Shown here: piece after piece, positions 44,582 to 55,505 of the stretch
How the letters are laid out: each line of letters begins with the position of its first letter
Numbering within the stretch: position 1 is the stretch's first letter
Assembly: GCA_015680905.1 (NCBI GenBank)
Contig: CM027380.1
Span: 49,388,001 to 49,452,000, forward strand
Source: Coptis chinensis
Taxonomy: Eukaryota; Streptophyta; Magnoliopsida; Ranunculales; Ranunculaceae
Direction of reading: 5' to 3'
Length of the DNA: 64,000 bases
The notes under the pieces: generated by a model
Told to the model about the DNA's origin: nothing
Database searches by the model: none
Seen by the model: only the letters and a program-made list of their open reading frames with translations
Made by a program: the position numbers and the translations under genes

Positions 44582-45849
44582 ATGGCTAAAGAACAAGAGA
44601 CTCCTCTCTCTCGATTTTTATAAAGCCCTAAACGATGGCCCTAAGTCGCATCGTTCTTGTAGACCTAGTGGGGATTTTCGAATCCCCTAATATATTTTAA
44701 CTTGTTACCGGTTTTTCATGGTTTTAGACCATGAGAAGCCTTACCAAGCATTACGCGTAAGATAGACCAAGTTCTCACTACATTCCATCATCCTAGCGTA
44801 AGTCCGAACAAGTTAAACTTAGGGTGTTTCCTTTCACCCTAGCCGACAAAGGCGGCGTCTTGGTTAACTGCCCAAACGCCAAACTCTCATGGACTCATGG
44901 GCTCAACTTGTTCAATTGTTCATGGAACAGTTTTACCCACCATCAAGACAGATGAAATGCTTCACAAGATTCATTTCTTCCACCATAATCCTCATGAATC
45001 CTTTTCAGAGGCACGGAATCGTTTCATCGATCTCCTCATTGAATGCCCACATCATAATCTTGCGAAAGACACGCTTTGTTCGTGCTTTCTTCAAGGGGCT
45101 TTCACATTATCATAAGGAGGTTCTAGATATCATCATGGGGGTAGTTTTCTTAGTAAAGGAGCCTTGGAGGCTTATACATTCTTAGAAGATCAATCTAAGA
45201 GGAACAACAATTGGGGAGGTAACGATTCCTCCCGGCTCCTCTCCTTCTTCTCTTGAGGTTAAACATGATCCCGAAGCTAAAAACTCTTATCGATGCCCTC
45301 ACTAAAAAGGTAGATGCCATCTCTGTTCAACAACAACCCACTCCAGTCATGAACATTAACTCTACTCGTTGTAATGTCTGTTGTAGTCTTGAGCATTCCG
45401 ACTTCTATTGTCCTCTTGTCTATGCACAAACACCACCACAACCACCACACTTCAACCAGTTAACTCAACATCAAGGACAAGGGAACTTAGGTGACCATAA
45501 TAGAGGTTTAGTACCCATAACCCAGAACTATCAACATCAAGACATGAACGCTCAACAAGCTTTAATTCCAATACAACCATCTACAGACAAAGTAGTAGTG
45601 ACCTTGTTGGAGAAACAAAATCAAATTATGCAACAAAACTCCAACTTGATGAAAGATCAACATGATCAAAACTCTAATATGATGAAACAAACGATGCAAA
45701 TGATGCAGTCTTTGTGCCAAAAGGTTATTGACATGTCTTCTAACCAAAATAATAACCAAACCGGCGTGTTTCCAAGTCAAGCAATGCCTAATCCTAAGTC
45801 AACAAACACCGCCTTTGAAATAAAAGTATTCAAAGTAATGGTAATATAA
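44582..45849 (+). pseudogene. gag: gag of element C
   Basis: ATG at 44582 starts MAKEQETPLSRFL, then a stop. Later words: VLDHEKPY-like at 44730, WAQLVQLFMEQFYPPSRQ (44896 on), MLHKIHFFHHNPHESFSEAR and NRFIDLLIECPHHNL, close to element A gag (ESFSEAWSRFTDLLLECPHH). The block 45253-45849 has a perfect CCHC knuckle CNVCCSLEHSDFYC (about 45370-45411), then a Q/N/M-rich tail. Frame changes near 44960, 45100 and 45190. A particle-forming protein in intact relatives. Confidence 0.85.
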
Positions 45850-47283
45850 ACCTAGGGGACCTACAGTGACTACCCCTTCGCTCGTATGGTAGTTGATAAC
45901 CAAGTGACTATACCTAAAGATTACCCGCAAAAACTAAAAATGATACCATACCAAATACTATAATAGAAACCAAGACCTTACAACCGTAGAAGTACCCGGT
46001 TAAACCACAACCAAAAGGGAAAACATTACAAGACCCAATAATAGAAAGTGAAGACCACACTGTAGAGGTTCCAATATGGAAACCTAGTTCAAAAGTGATA
46101 AAAGATAAAGCAACGGTTAACAAATATGTTCCCCTCATATTAGGCATAAAGATAAACCAATCGTATCCCGAGAGACTAATTGTGTCTAAAAGGACGAGAA
46201 TTTTGATGAGATTAGGGAAGTGTTTAAAAATCTAACTATCAACCTACCTTTTCTAGATGCTATAAAAAGTCTACCAGACACGCTAAGTTTCTAAAAAGAG
46301 TTGTGCACCAAGAAGAGGAAAACCAACATACCCCACGAAGCGCTTCTTAACCTAACAATATCCCTCTTTATCCAACATAATGGAATTGTTAAGTACAAGG
46401 ACCACGGTCGATCCCTACGGTATAATGTACCTTAGGTGATACCTTTATAACAACTGCTTTATTAGACCTAGGAGCGAGTGTTAACTTACTCCCTTTTTAT
46501 TTTATATAAACAACTGGTCTAACAAAACTTCAACCAACCAAAATGACTTTGCGCGGTTAGCCGATCGTTCTATTAAGTATCCCAAGGGGTGTAGTTGAAA
46601 ATATTCTCATTAAAGTTCAGGATTTTTTACTATCCAAAATTACTTTGTTATTCTCGACACGTGAAGTTGCTCATGATTCCATTCCCATCATCTTAGGGCG
46701 CCCTTTCTTGGCAACCGCCAATGCTCAAATCAATTGTCGAGATGGCTCAATGACTCTTTCTTTTGGAAATCTTTCTGTAGAAGTTAACATGTTTAGACAA
46801 AAATAGGGACAACTAGGTTTGCCTATAGAAGGAGAAGTGAAGTCCATTGAGAGTTTTGTACCTCACATTAAGTGCGGTGGACGCTTTAGTCCCCACACTA
46901 GTAGATACCCCTCTCTTATGGAAGAAGACAAAGATCACAATTTTGACTCTTTGAACATAACTCCGAACTAGAGAAAGAATTTTCAACCCCGCCTTCCGAC
47001 CATACAAGAGATGGACTAAACCTCACAATAGATGAGATAGATGAATTCCTCAAAGATGGAGATGAATACCATAATTATATGGATGTGAACAACCTAGATG
47101 AGGAATTCGACGAGTTTCTAAGAGCCTGTGATGATCCACCTTCTCAAGCACTACCTAGAGCACCACCCTACCACCATCCACCTGAGTTAATCCCTCATAA
47201 AATCCAATCATTCTTCCCACCCTTTTCTTCTAACACTTATCCACATTCCAAGTATTTTCCAAAACCATTCATTTACTCATGAT
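45850..47283 (+). pseudogene. pol: Protease and acidic tail of element C
   Basis: The linker (46260-46400) contains TNIPHEALL and GIVKYKD, as in A. The protease motif LLDLGASVNLLP is at about 46467-46502, followed by ADRSIKYPKGVVENI, ILGRPFLATANAQINC and MTLSFGNLSVEVNMF to 46800. The C-terminal stretch is acidic: IDEIDEFLKDGDEYHNYMD and LDEEFDEFLRACDDPP, then a proline-rich end at 47283. RT does not follow. D has the same acidic end (EEFLRACEDPP), so this tail is a stable part of the deleted elements. Confidence 0.8.
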
Positions 47284-47486
47284 CATTCACTTGGACTCCT
47301 TCTTATTCAACGAAGTTGCGTCGTAGAAAGTTTTGGAGATTGATTCTGTTTGGTGGTGCATTCCATGTTAACTATTTATGGAAAGATCCACAATTGTTTA
47401 GATTATTGATATATGGGAAACTGCATGTAAATACATATATATCACTTTAAGTCTAGGGAATCTGACTTTAAAAGACCCACGTTTTA

Positions 47487-47534
47487 AAACAAATTTTTAC
47501 AAACCTATTTTCAAAAATTTGTTTGGGGGTGGGG
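47487..47534 (+). promoter_or_regulatory. Post-pol hairpin plus G-tract, element C
   Basis: AAACAAATTTTT (47487-47498) pairs perfectly with AAAAATTTGTTT (47513-47524), followed at once by GGGGGTGGGG. Same place and layout as 20086-20123 in G. Confidence 0.65.
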
Positions 47535-47794
47535 TGTTTGGTTTTTCCATGCTTGATCACTAAACTTCCTATTCTTATCCCCACCTCGCTCCCTTTAAGA
47601 GTAGCTAGATTTCTCTTTGTTTGTTGTTTTGATGTTGTCTTTTATTATTTTTAGTAGATAGGATGTTACGTTGTTAAATTCCGTAGTTAACTTTGAATTT
47701 GGTAGTTAAATGTTGTTTGAATTTCAATTTTAATATAATGTTGTTCTTTTCAAATTGTGCATGGATTTTATTGTTAATCCCACCTTCCCGAATT

Positions 47795-47807
47795 GTTTGG
47801 GGGTGGT
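47795..47807 (+). promoter_or_regulatory. Second G-tract (post-ORF1 position), element C
   Basis: GTTTGGGGGTGGT, preceded by CCCACCTTCCCGAATT, with which it can pair in part. Equivalents at 22162 (G) and 53380-53368 (D, minus). Confidence 0.55.
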
Positions 47808-48094
47808 ATTATTTATTCTATCATGATTTGTAGAAGATCCTCCATTTTAGAGTTTGTTTTGGAGTGAAGGTTGAGAATATTGTCATAATTGGCATACCTA
47901 TGATTAGATGTGGTGGTATGATGAAATCTAAGAGAGTTTAGAAGTTACTAGTCTAAATCCAAAGTAAAAGATATTAGGGTTGTTATAGAATCAAGAGTAT
48001 GAGTTGTTTCCGTTTTGGTTTCTGAAATTTTATTGTTTCGAAATTGCCTTAAAGCTTTTGGCAACTTACCGATTCGTTTTAACAATTCAAAACC

Positions 48095-48102
48095 TATAAA
48101 AA
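48095..48102 (+). promoter_or_regulatory. Internal TATA box upstream of ORF2, element C
   Basis: CCTATAAAAAC followed by CATTCTACACTCACAACCC. Identical layout in D (53076-53069) and near identical in G (22466). Confidence 0.65.
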
Positions 48103-48449
48103 CTTCATTCATTCTACACTCACAACCCACACTACACCTAACTTCCATTTCTCACCTTTCACTCCCACGTTTCCCACGTTTCGTCGCATTTTTCACGAAT
48201 CAACACCTCGAAGGCCACCGCCAGCCCCGGAGGAGCCTACACACTTTTGTCGAAATTTTGTTCAGGCCGGCGCCGGGCCCAAGGTCAGCGACTTCGGCCA
48301 AACACTGGAATTCCAAATACACGCAACACCGCACTTCGTGCCCTAGTTGAAAGCCTTCGGCGCCTTTGACTTCCGTCGACCGGAAAAATTCCAGTTTTCA
48401 GCGGGTTGTTCCTTGGTTCATTCGCAGCTGTTCTAGAGCGTATTTCGAG

Positions 48450-49238
48450 ATGACATCTCCTATAATAATACCGAACAGTCTTTCAAAGATTTGTTTCAAA
48501 GCACTACTTATGGTGCTTGGTTTCATGAGGTGATCACACACGTGTAGCCGGAACCGCTTATGGTTCTTGCTAGCATTTGTTCTTGGACTTGCCATGCCCA
48601 CTGAAATACAAGACCCATGGTGCTATTGGGTAGATAATATGTATGTCTACACTTATGAGTTTTTGCATGAGTCGTATGGGGCAGGCATTTTCCTCGTATC
48701 GAGGACCAAGGGAATATAACGTCGCCTTTGTAGCACCCTCCATGAACATAGGAACTGTTATGTTTTGGATCATGCTAAACATTTTAGGGGAATGACATTT
48801 TTCTTCTGTGAATGATGCCACTTGCAGCGTCTTCCTTGCTTTAGCCACGGGACATATGTGCCATGACCTTCCCAGAACTTTGATGTCTAGTTTAGCACGA
48901 GCCCATAGCATGAGGCATAAGTATCTTCTTATGCCTATATTAGTTTGCCGTATTATACTATGTTTCTTCCCTATTTTTTGTGCCCGTTTCACGGACTGGG
49001 TTGGGGTCGACATTGTGAGATCCACCAATTCTATTATTCGATCTTTCCGTGCAATGACTTGGCAAGGGTGGAGGATACAACCTCATCGGGTTGCACCTTA
49101 CACCCCATCCCACCAAGTGGCGCTTTAACAAGGTTAGGATCCGTAGTTGATAAATGGCGGCAAGCTTGGCAAATTATAATGGCATGGCAGGATGCGAAGG
49201 AACCTCACTTCTTTATAGAAGAGGAGGATGACGAGTAA
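48450..49238 (+). pseudogene. ORF2 of element C (damaged)
   Basis: MTSPI at 48450 followed by EQSFKDLF in a nearby frame. The N-terminal half has a deletion and stops. 48808-49128 is open: NDATCSVFLALATGHMCHDL, LARAHSMRHKYLLMPILVCR, FTDWVGVDIVRSTNSIIRSF, MTWQGWRIQPHRVAPYTPS. The tail WRQAWQIIMAWQDAKEPHFF ends at 49238. Compared with G and D it is more diverged, so C's ORF2 was probably defective before C moved. Confidence 0.75.
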
Positions 49239-49440
49239 ACGCTGGAGTGGAGGTAAGTTTTTAGTTTCATTCTTGTCCGCTTATGTCCCAAGCAATTTAA
49301 TTGTTAACCCCATAATGGGTGGAACTCTTATAGAGTTCGCGTCGGTTTTTTATTTCCTATATTAGTATATTCTAACCTTGTTTTGCAGATGTTCCAGAAT
49401 TTCACGATTTCCATGGTATTTTTCTACCCTCTTTATTTAA

Positions 49441-49477
49441 ATGCTTTGAGGACAAAGCATTCTTCTTGTTGGGGGGC
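49441..49477 (+). promoter_or_regulatory. Hairpin plus G-tract module after ORF2, element C
   Basis: ATGCTTT-GAGGAC-AAAGCAT, perfect stem, then CTTGTTGGGGGGC. Confidence 0.65.
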
Positions 49478-51010
49478 ATAGAAATCACGTGTAATTAAGG
49501 CATCTGTTAGGATATAGATATGTATAATATGCATTTGTTTTCAAGTTAAAAATTTCAAAAATATAAATAAATAAGTTTATGCTATACACTTAGGAATATT
49601 GGTATTGTTTTCTTTCTCTATGCTCTTAACAATCTAGAAGTCTCAATGTAGCTTTTGCATCAGAATAATTGTTAGAAACTTAGGTTAATATGTAGGTAAT
49701 AATCTTTGCATCTATCTATAAATATATTACATGAGTATCTATGATTGTTAGCAGTAAGTTTCTGAAATCTAGGCTAGAGTACTTATTCTACAAATCCTGT
49801 GAGAATATAGCCTAAAGCCTTATATGAGCGAAATATTTGAGAAATGACACAAAGGAGAAGTAAAATCCGGATAGAGAAATCACACGTCCACTTGCTTGAT
49901 CACTATGCCATATCCTAAGCGAGAATTTAGGCCCTCTTTGGATCGATATAGCCAAAAATTCAAACCTATGAATTATTTTCCGCTAGTCGCCCCTCTGAGC
50001 CTTTCTTTAGCCTTCCATAAACCACAATTCCTTTACCCTGTTACAAAAACAAAACAAAATAAAAAAATTGAACTTACCCAATCTAGAATAAGTCTGAGAA
50101 TAGAATGAGTGAAGAAAGATTTAGAGAAAAACCTGTGTAAACAAAAATTAGTTAGTTGCTTCAGAAAAAGAAAAGAAGTTTCCATCCAAAGAAAAGAAAA
50201 TAAAAAGAAAAATAGAAATAAATAAAAACTCCAAAAATAGAATAAAAGGGAGTCAAAAGCCAAAGAAAAGAAAAAGAAAAATATGGCTAATGATGGAAAC
50301 AAAGTATAGAAGCAAAAGAAAATAACAAGGTTTTCTCTAAGTTATATAATATGAAGACTCTATTATCTCAGACTTGTCCTTTTGTATATCCATTTCCTTC
50401 CTTCTTAAACCATCTCCTAATCCCATAACACCTAATAAAGACCTCTAGCTCAATTAGGAATAGGTTAGTGTGATAGTAAGTGGCAGTTGTGTTTGATCGA
50501 CTCCGGCTTCCTTGTGTGTCATTGAGATTGTAAGGTAAAGTGTGCCCACACATTAACACTGGAGTAGCGAACTTGAGCGGAAAAATCAGAGTGATTTTTG
50601 TCTTGACTTTTATGTGAGGACCTACTTAAGGACGCTTATTCGAGATTTCAAAACGGACACGCTAAGCATTTCATAGCATTACTCATTGTATATATGTTTA
50701 TTCGTAGATGATTGATTATTATGCATATATTAGCTTAGGTTTCGACATGATTATTATTCAGATTCAATTGCTAGTGAGATGTATAGATAGTTGAGACATG
50801 AATGAGGAAACAATAGTTTTATTTCTTAGTCGTTGTAGTATAGATGAAGTTTGTGAGTACCTTCATCGGAAAACTCTCACGAGGCTATAACTTCGTCCAC
50901 TAGGGAATTCCTAGTGGTTTAAGGCCTTGTTGCATATGGTCAATGCAATCGCGACTCAAATAAACGAGTAGATAGAACTCCATTTTGGTCACTTATTCTA
51001 ATTTCTCATC

Positions 51011-51048
51011 TTTGCTTGAGGACAAGCAAAATGCTGTTTGGGGTGGTT
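51011..51048 (+). promoter_or_regulatory. Polypurine tract with hairpin, element C
   Basis: TTTGCTT-GAGGAC-AAGCAAA, then GCTGTTTGGGGTGGTT and the LTR start TGATAAG at 51049. Confidence 0.78.
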
Positions 51049-52239
51049 TGATAAGAGCCCAAAACAGTAGTTTTAACCCCTTAACAATCATACTTTTAGA
51101 CCAATTATGTGAGTAATAATTAAGAGTTAATATTGATTACGTGTTTTTATGCATTTCAGGCTTCAAAGTTTATTATGTGCAGAAATGTGCCACTTTAGTG
51201 AGATAAAGGAGCAAAGGTCGGTTGCTAAGGAGTTCTGTGAATAAAGGCCAAGATTCAAGGAGACAAAGCCTTTATAAAGCCCTATCAAAAAGCTGAAAAG
51301 TCAACACGGGCGTAAAGAGTGCACAAGTCGTGAGAACTTCCGGGGCCGTATCTTTGGACTCAAATCTCGGAATTGGGAGTAGCTTATGTCAAAACGACCA
51401 GCTCGAAAAGAGCTTTCCAATGGTCCAAGCCTTGGCCCAATCAGAGGAGCAGAAGTGGACGAAACATCTGTCGAAGCCAACTGCAGCTGAAGAGCCCATT
51501 TTGGACTAAAGAAATTGGGTTTTGGGGTCCGATTTTCCGCCCAAAACATGGCTCCAAGCCCATGCACGATTTTTGGATCTGGAAGTATAAAAACAAAAGC
51601 TTGACTCTTTGTTAATGGCAGTTAGGTTAGGAATCTAATGTTAATGGAGTTTAGGGTTAGAAAAAGTTAGATCTAGATTAGTTAATTACTTAGTTTTCAT
51701 TCCATTAATTAGTTTCATTCTTTATTTTAGCTTAGTTATTTAAATCATTGAATATCATTCATTAGATAAATAAAATAGTTGTTATTCATTCAATCATATC
51801 TTGTTCTTATTGTTCTATTAGATAAATAAAGTTAATTAGTTCTCCATAATCTAGTTTCATTTTCATTTATTTATTAGCTTAAATCCTTAGATTTACTTAT
51901 TTGTCATTATTAGTTTAATTCAATTATTGCATGAGTAGTTTCAAATTGAGTTTAAACAAATAAAGTTCAAATCTTTATATTATGTCTTGTTTAGATTCAA
52001 TTGTTGGGAATGGTAGAATAGAAAATTCACATCAAATCATTACTCTCACTATTGTTCCTTTTGGGTTTGATTAGTTGAATTCAATTTAAGTCTTGAGGGT
52101 TTAAGAGTGGAACGAATCCTGACTCTCTGATATTACTTCATTATTGAGAGTAGGAATATTGATATAAACACGTATTTACGTATTATGATTATTTGTGTTT
52201 ACGCATAGATAGTTAGAATACGTAAAATCACTTTTATCA
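51049..52239 (+). repeat. 3' LTR of element C
   Basis: Nearly identical to 42183-43370; TATA-like AGTATAAAAAC at about 51586. Confidence 0.93.
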
Positions 52240-52244
52240 ATAGC
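52240..52244. repeat. Target site duplication of element C, right copy (ATAGC)
   Basis: Same as 42178-42182. Confidence 0.93.
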
Positions 52245-52609
52245 CCTCCCCCATAATACTCATGGAAATATGTATAGTCATGGAGGTATGCATTATCGGT
52301 CATATATCCCCACGTGTGAATAGGATCAGGTATTGGTATTCTTGAAACTAATGCTACCACATACTTATTGAATTCTAGTGGTGTGTCACCAACCGTGATG
52401 GAGAATTCTTGTTCTCCATCCTGGTTACAATAGAACTTAACATTATTGTAAAAAAATTCAGTAAGCTTAAGTGAATACGAGTCGTCTTCACTAACCGGAA
52501 GATGCCTCCATCCGAACTGCATGATCCTTTTGCCGAACCAATGTCCATAAGTCTCGCTCCCCAACAAGTGTTCGAAAGACTGCTCCAGTATTACTATAGG
52601 AGAAGTCAT
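52240..52609 (-). pseudogene. ORF2 of element D, N-terminal part
   Basis: Starts MTSPIVILEQSFEHLLGSET at 52609 and is open to the insertion of C: QFGWRHLPVSEDDSYSLKLT, FYCNQDGEQEFSITVGDTPL, VVALVSRIPIPDPIHTWGYM, YFHEYYGGG. No stop or shift in this 370-base stretch. Matches G ORF2 residue for residue in most places. It resumes at 42182. Confidence 0.85.
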
Positions 52610-52679
52610 CACAAAACTACTCTCTAGAACAACTGCAACGATCCAGGAGCAACCCACAAAAAATTAGAGTTTTTCGTGC

Positions 52680-52985
52680 CCACGGGGGTCAGGGCGCGGG
52701 GTGCGCTCAACCTATGCCTGGGATGGGCGCGAGGTGCACTCTGGTGAATTTCGAGTTCCAGTCACTTGGGCGCAGGTCGCGCTCACTTTTTGCCTGGGAT
52801 GGGTGCGGTTCGCGCTCAAGATGAAAACTGGAATTCCAGTGTTTTGGGCACAGGTCACGCTCAGCTCTGGGCTTGGTAGGGCGTGGGTCACGCTCTGATG
52901 AAATTCTGGCTGACAGTGCCTAGGACGCAAGTGGCGCTCCATTGGGGCGCAGGCGCGGTCCGAGCTGCTGAGTTGCTAAAATAGA
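52680..52985 (-). repeat. GC-rich leader repeats upstream of ORF2, element D
   Basis: On the minus strand about six units built on GAGCGCGACCTGCGCCCAA followed by 25-30 bases that often include CACTGGAATTCCAG. Unit spacing is roughly 45-50 bases. Confidence 0.72.
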
Positions 52986-53068
52986 GAAGAAAAATGGGAA
53001 ACGTGGGAGTGAAAGGTGAGAGATGAATGTTAGGTGTAGTGTGGGTTGTGATTGTAGAATGAATAAAG

Positions 53069-53076
53069 TTTTTATA
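53069..53076 (-). promoter_or_regulatory. Internal TATA box upstream of ORF2, element D
   Basis: Minus strand CCTATAAAAAC, then ATTCTACAATCACAACCCAC. Same as in C. Confidence 0.65.
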
Positions 53077-53438
53077 GGTTTTAAGTTGCTAAAATGAATC
53101 GGGAAGTTGCCAAAAAGCTTTAAGGCAATTGCCGGAAACAAAAAAATTTCCAAAACCGAAAACGGAAACAACCCATATTCTTGATTCTAAAACAACTCTA
53201 ATATATTTTAGATTGAATTTAGAATAGTAACTTCTAAATTCTTTTAGATTTCATCTTACCACAACATCTAATCATAGGCATGCCCATATCGGCAACATCC
53301 CCAACAATCATCGCAAAATTATCTAATAAATTTTGGATCATATAAAAATCATGCTAGACTAAATAATACCACCCCGAAACAATTTGGGAAGGTGGGATTA
53401 ATAATAAAATCAACGCATAATTTGAAAAGAACCAAATT

Positions 53439-53466
53439 AAATTCAAATTCAAATTCAAATTCAAAT
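53439..53466. repeat. AAATTC microsatellite
   Basis: About 4.5 units of the hexamer in the ORF2 upstream region of D. Confidence 0.85.
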
Positions 53467-53548
53467 ACAATTAACTACCGAATTCAAAATTTAACTACTG
53501 AATTCAAAAACTTAACATCCGAACTAATAAAAACAATAAAAAACAACA

Positions 53549-55505
53549 TCAACACAACAAACAACAAGAAATATAGCTATGAAATGAGGAAGGGATAAGA
53601 ATAAGAATTTGAGTGATCAAGAATGGAAAAACTAAACACCCCACCCCTAAACAAATTTTTGAAAATAGGATACTAAATGCACCCTCAAACAGAATGAAGT
53701 TGCATAATTGGAAGCAATCATGTAGAAGAATAAAAGAAAACTTATGCAACCCATCAAATAACATATGCAAACCATCATGTTGTAGTTGTGTTAAAAAGTT
53801 TGAATGACCCAAAAGATGAATTAGCACTACTTTAGGTGAGAAAGGAATGAAGTCTGGATCCTGATGTCTTTCATGAGATTCAAATGTGGAAAAATAAGAC
53901 AAACTAGGTTTCTCACTACACTCGGTCAAAGCTTGGCTGTTAACTACATGAATGGTGTACTCATAGGATTGTGTGCTAGGCAAACACTCTTCACTGTGAG
54001 GGTTGAAAAATTTATAGAGGGTCTCTGAGGTAATAGGCTCAAGTGCAAATTCGAGGCTCCTCTAAAATGGTGGGTGAATGGATGGCTTAGTTGTGGTAGA
54101 TGGTTGGATTTTAGGAGGTGGTAACTCAGGTTGTTGGTGTTTGGTTGGTGGTTCATCAGTTGGTGGATCCTCACACGCTCTTAAGAACTCTTCATCTGTC
54201 TTGGCTGAATCCACAAGGTTGTGGTTCGTGGCTTTATCTTTAAGAAAGTCATCTATTCCTTCCATTGTTATTTCCCCAGCTACCAAACTAAATTGAGATT
54301 CACATTGCTCTAAAGATGCAACTTCCTCTTTTTCTTGCACATTAACTTGTTCATGCCTTAGATTAGAATTGTTAATCTCTATTTTCTCATCCCCTTCCTC
54401 TAAAACATTATAAGTATCCTCAATGGCATCATTCGAATATGTAGAGGAATCATCCAGCCAAGTGCAGTTAGCAAACTGAAAGGCCTGGACATGCCCAATA
54501 GGAGGGTCAATATTAAGAGAATACCAATAGTTATCAAATTCTTCCTCCGTCACATCTTTATAAATATCTTATAATGTGTGATCCTTATATTCATCTTCAG
54601 ATGGATCAATAGGAAGTTCCTCAGTGGCATCTCTTAATTTGGAGTGGTCATCCAACACATGTCCTAAATAGTCATCTTCAAGAATTTCCTCATCCAGGTG
54701 GGGTGTGGAGTCAACATAATAGTTAATGGGAGGGTCATGGGAAGGTAATGATTCATGAAATTCAGGGTAGGTCTTAACTAGGTCGAATGGTGTGGTTATG
54801 GGAATAGGTTGTTCTAGTTGTGTGTCGATCTCTGGCAAGGTTGAAAGTTCTTTGTTAGGCGAGGAGATCATGGAAATCATCTGGGCTATGTTCTGAAACA
54901 TAGTTAGGTTATGAAGCATAGTTTGAGAAATTTGGTCTGGGAAGGGTGGCGAACTAGATGGGTGGGCGATTTCTGGCATGGTGGAAGGGTCTGGCTGGTA
55001 TAGTGTGTGATAGTCATAGTTATTGGTGTTGGAGTGACTCTGGTTGATCTCGTACTGTGATGGGTTAGGTTGAGGCTGAATAAATATGGGACATGAATGG
55101 GTGGTGTGGTTTGGATCTGAACAATTGTGCACGAAAAAGTGTTTGGTTCGTTGTACACACTCATCACGGAACTAGAAGTAGACGACACTGGTTGACTCCC
55201 TGTATGGTTTGGATGACTATAAAACTCTTGATTGTATGGGTCACTATAAAAATTTGAAAATTGAGGTTCATAATTATTATTATATCTTATAGTAGGCTCA
55301 AACTCTTGATATGATGGGCAATGAGAAGCCCAATGGTCAGGACTACCACAACATGAACATGGTGAAGGGTTTTCATAATAATTACATGATTGCTCTTGAT
55401 ATGATGGGCAATGAGAAGCCCAATGGTAAAGACTACCACAGCATGAACATGGTGAAGGGTTTGCATAAGAATCACATGATTGTTCGTCTGCATATTAATA
55501 TGTCA
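53549..55505 (-). pseudogene. Short gag-like ORF of element D (zinc knuckles, acidic tail)
   Basis: The segment after the leader has no capsid. It starts near a splice-acceptor-like TATGCAG and encodes two tandem CCHC knuckles, CSCCGSLYHWASHC and CSCCGSPDHWASHC, within a 90-bp duplication. A third knuckle near 55135-55095 (CSDPNHTTHSC preceded by a Cys in a shifted frame) is broken by a one-base indel. Then 55132-54569 (187 residues, P/S/D-rich), 54553-54062 (acidic, with FLKDKATNHNLVD and EEFLRACEDPP) and 53983-53549. The acidic end matches element C. RT and protease are absent. Function unknown; the knuckles suggest RNA binding. Confidence 0.65.
55303..55482 (-). repeat. 90-bp tandem duplication encoding two zinc knuckles
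   Basis: Units 55303-55392 and 55393-55482 differ at only a few bases; 90 bases is 30 codons, so the duplication keeps the frame. Confidence 0.9.

Larger units (their letters stand above)
47284..48449 (+). other. Pol-deletion scar, spacer modules, internal promoter and ORF2 leader, element C
   Basis: In order: post-integrase module (47487-47534), post-ORF1 G-tract (47795-47807), TATA box (48095), start-like string, GC-rich leader (about 48225-48370), then the ORF2 ATG. Neither RT-integrase nor ORF1 lies between the modules. Confidence 0.75.
49239..51048 (+). other. 3' noncoding region of element C
   Basis: No gene. Nearly collinear with 23785-25576 (G): module at 49441-49477, purine tract (50120-50290), palindrome (50897-50917), polypurine tract module (51011-51048). 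Confidence 0.78.
42183..52239 (+). mobile_element. Element C: young non-autonomous Athila-like element
   Basis: Perfect 5-bp duplication ATAGC, two LTRs of 1188 and 1191 bases that are almost identical, TG...CA ends. Internal: leader, gag (44582-45849), protease and acidic tail (to 47283), then directly the ORF2 promoter, leader and ORF2 (48450-49238) and 3' region. RT, RNase H, integrase and ORF1 are all missing. It sits in ORF2 of element D, opposite strand. Confidence 0.93.
52610..53548 (-). other. ORF2 promoter and leader of element D
   Basis: Read on the minus strand: second G-tract (53380-53368), TATA box (53076-53069), start-like string, GC-rich repeats (52985-52680), then the ORF2 start. 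A (AAATTC)n microsatellite is at 53439-53466. Confidence 0.72.
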
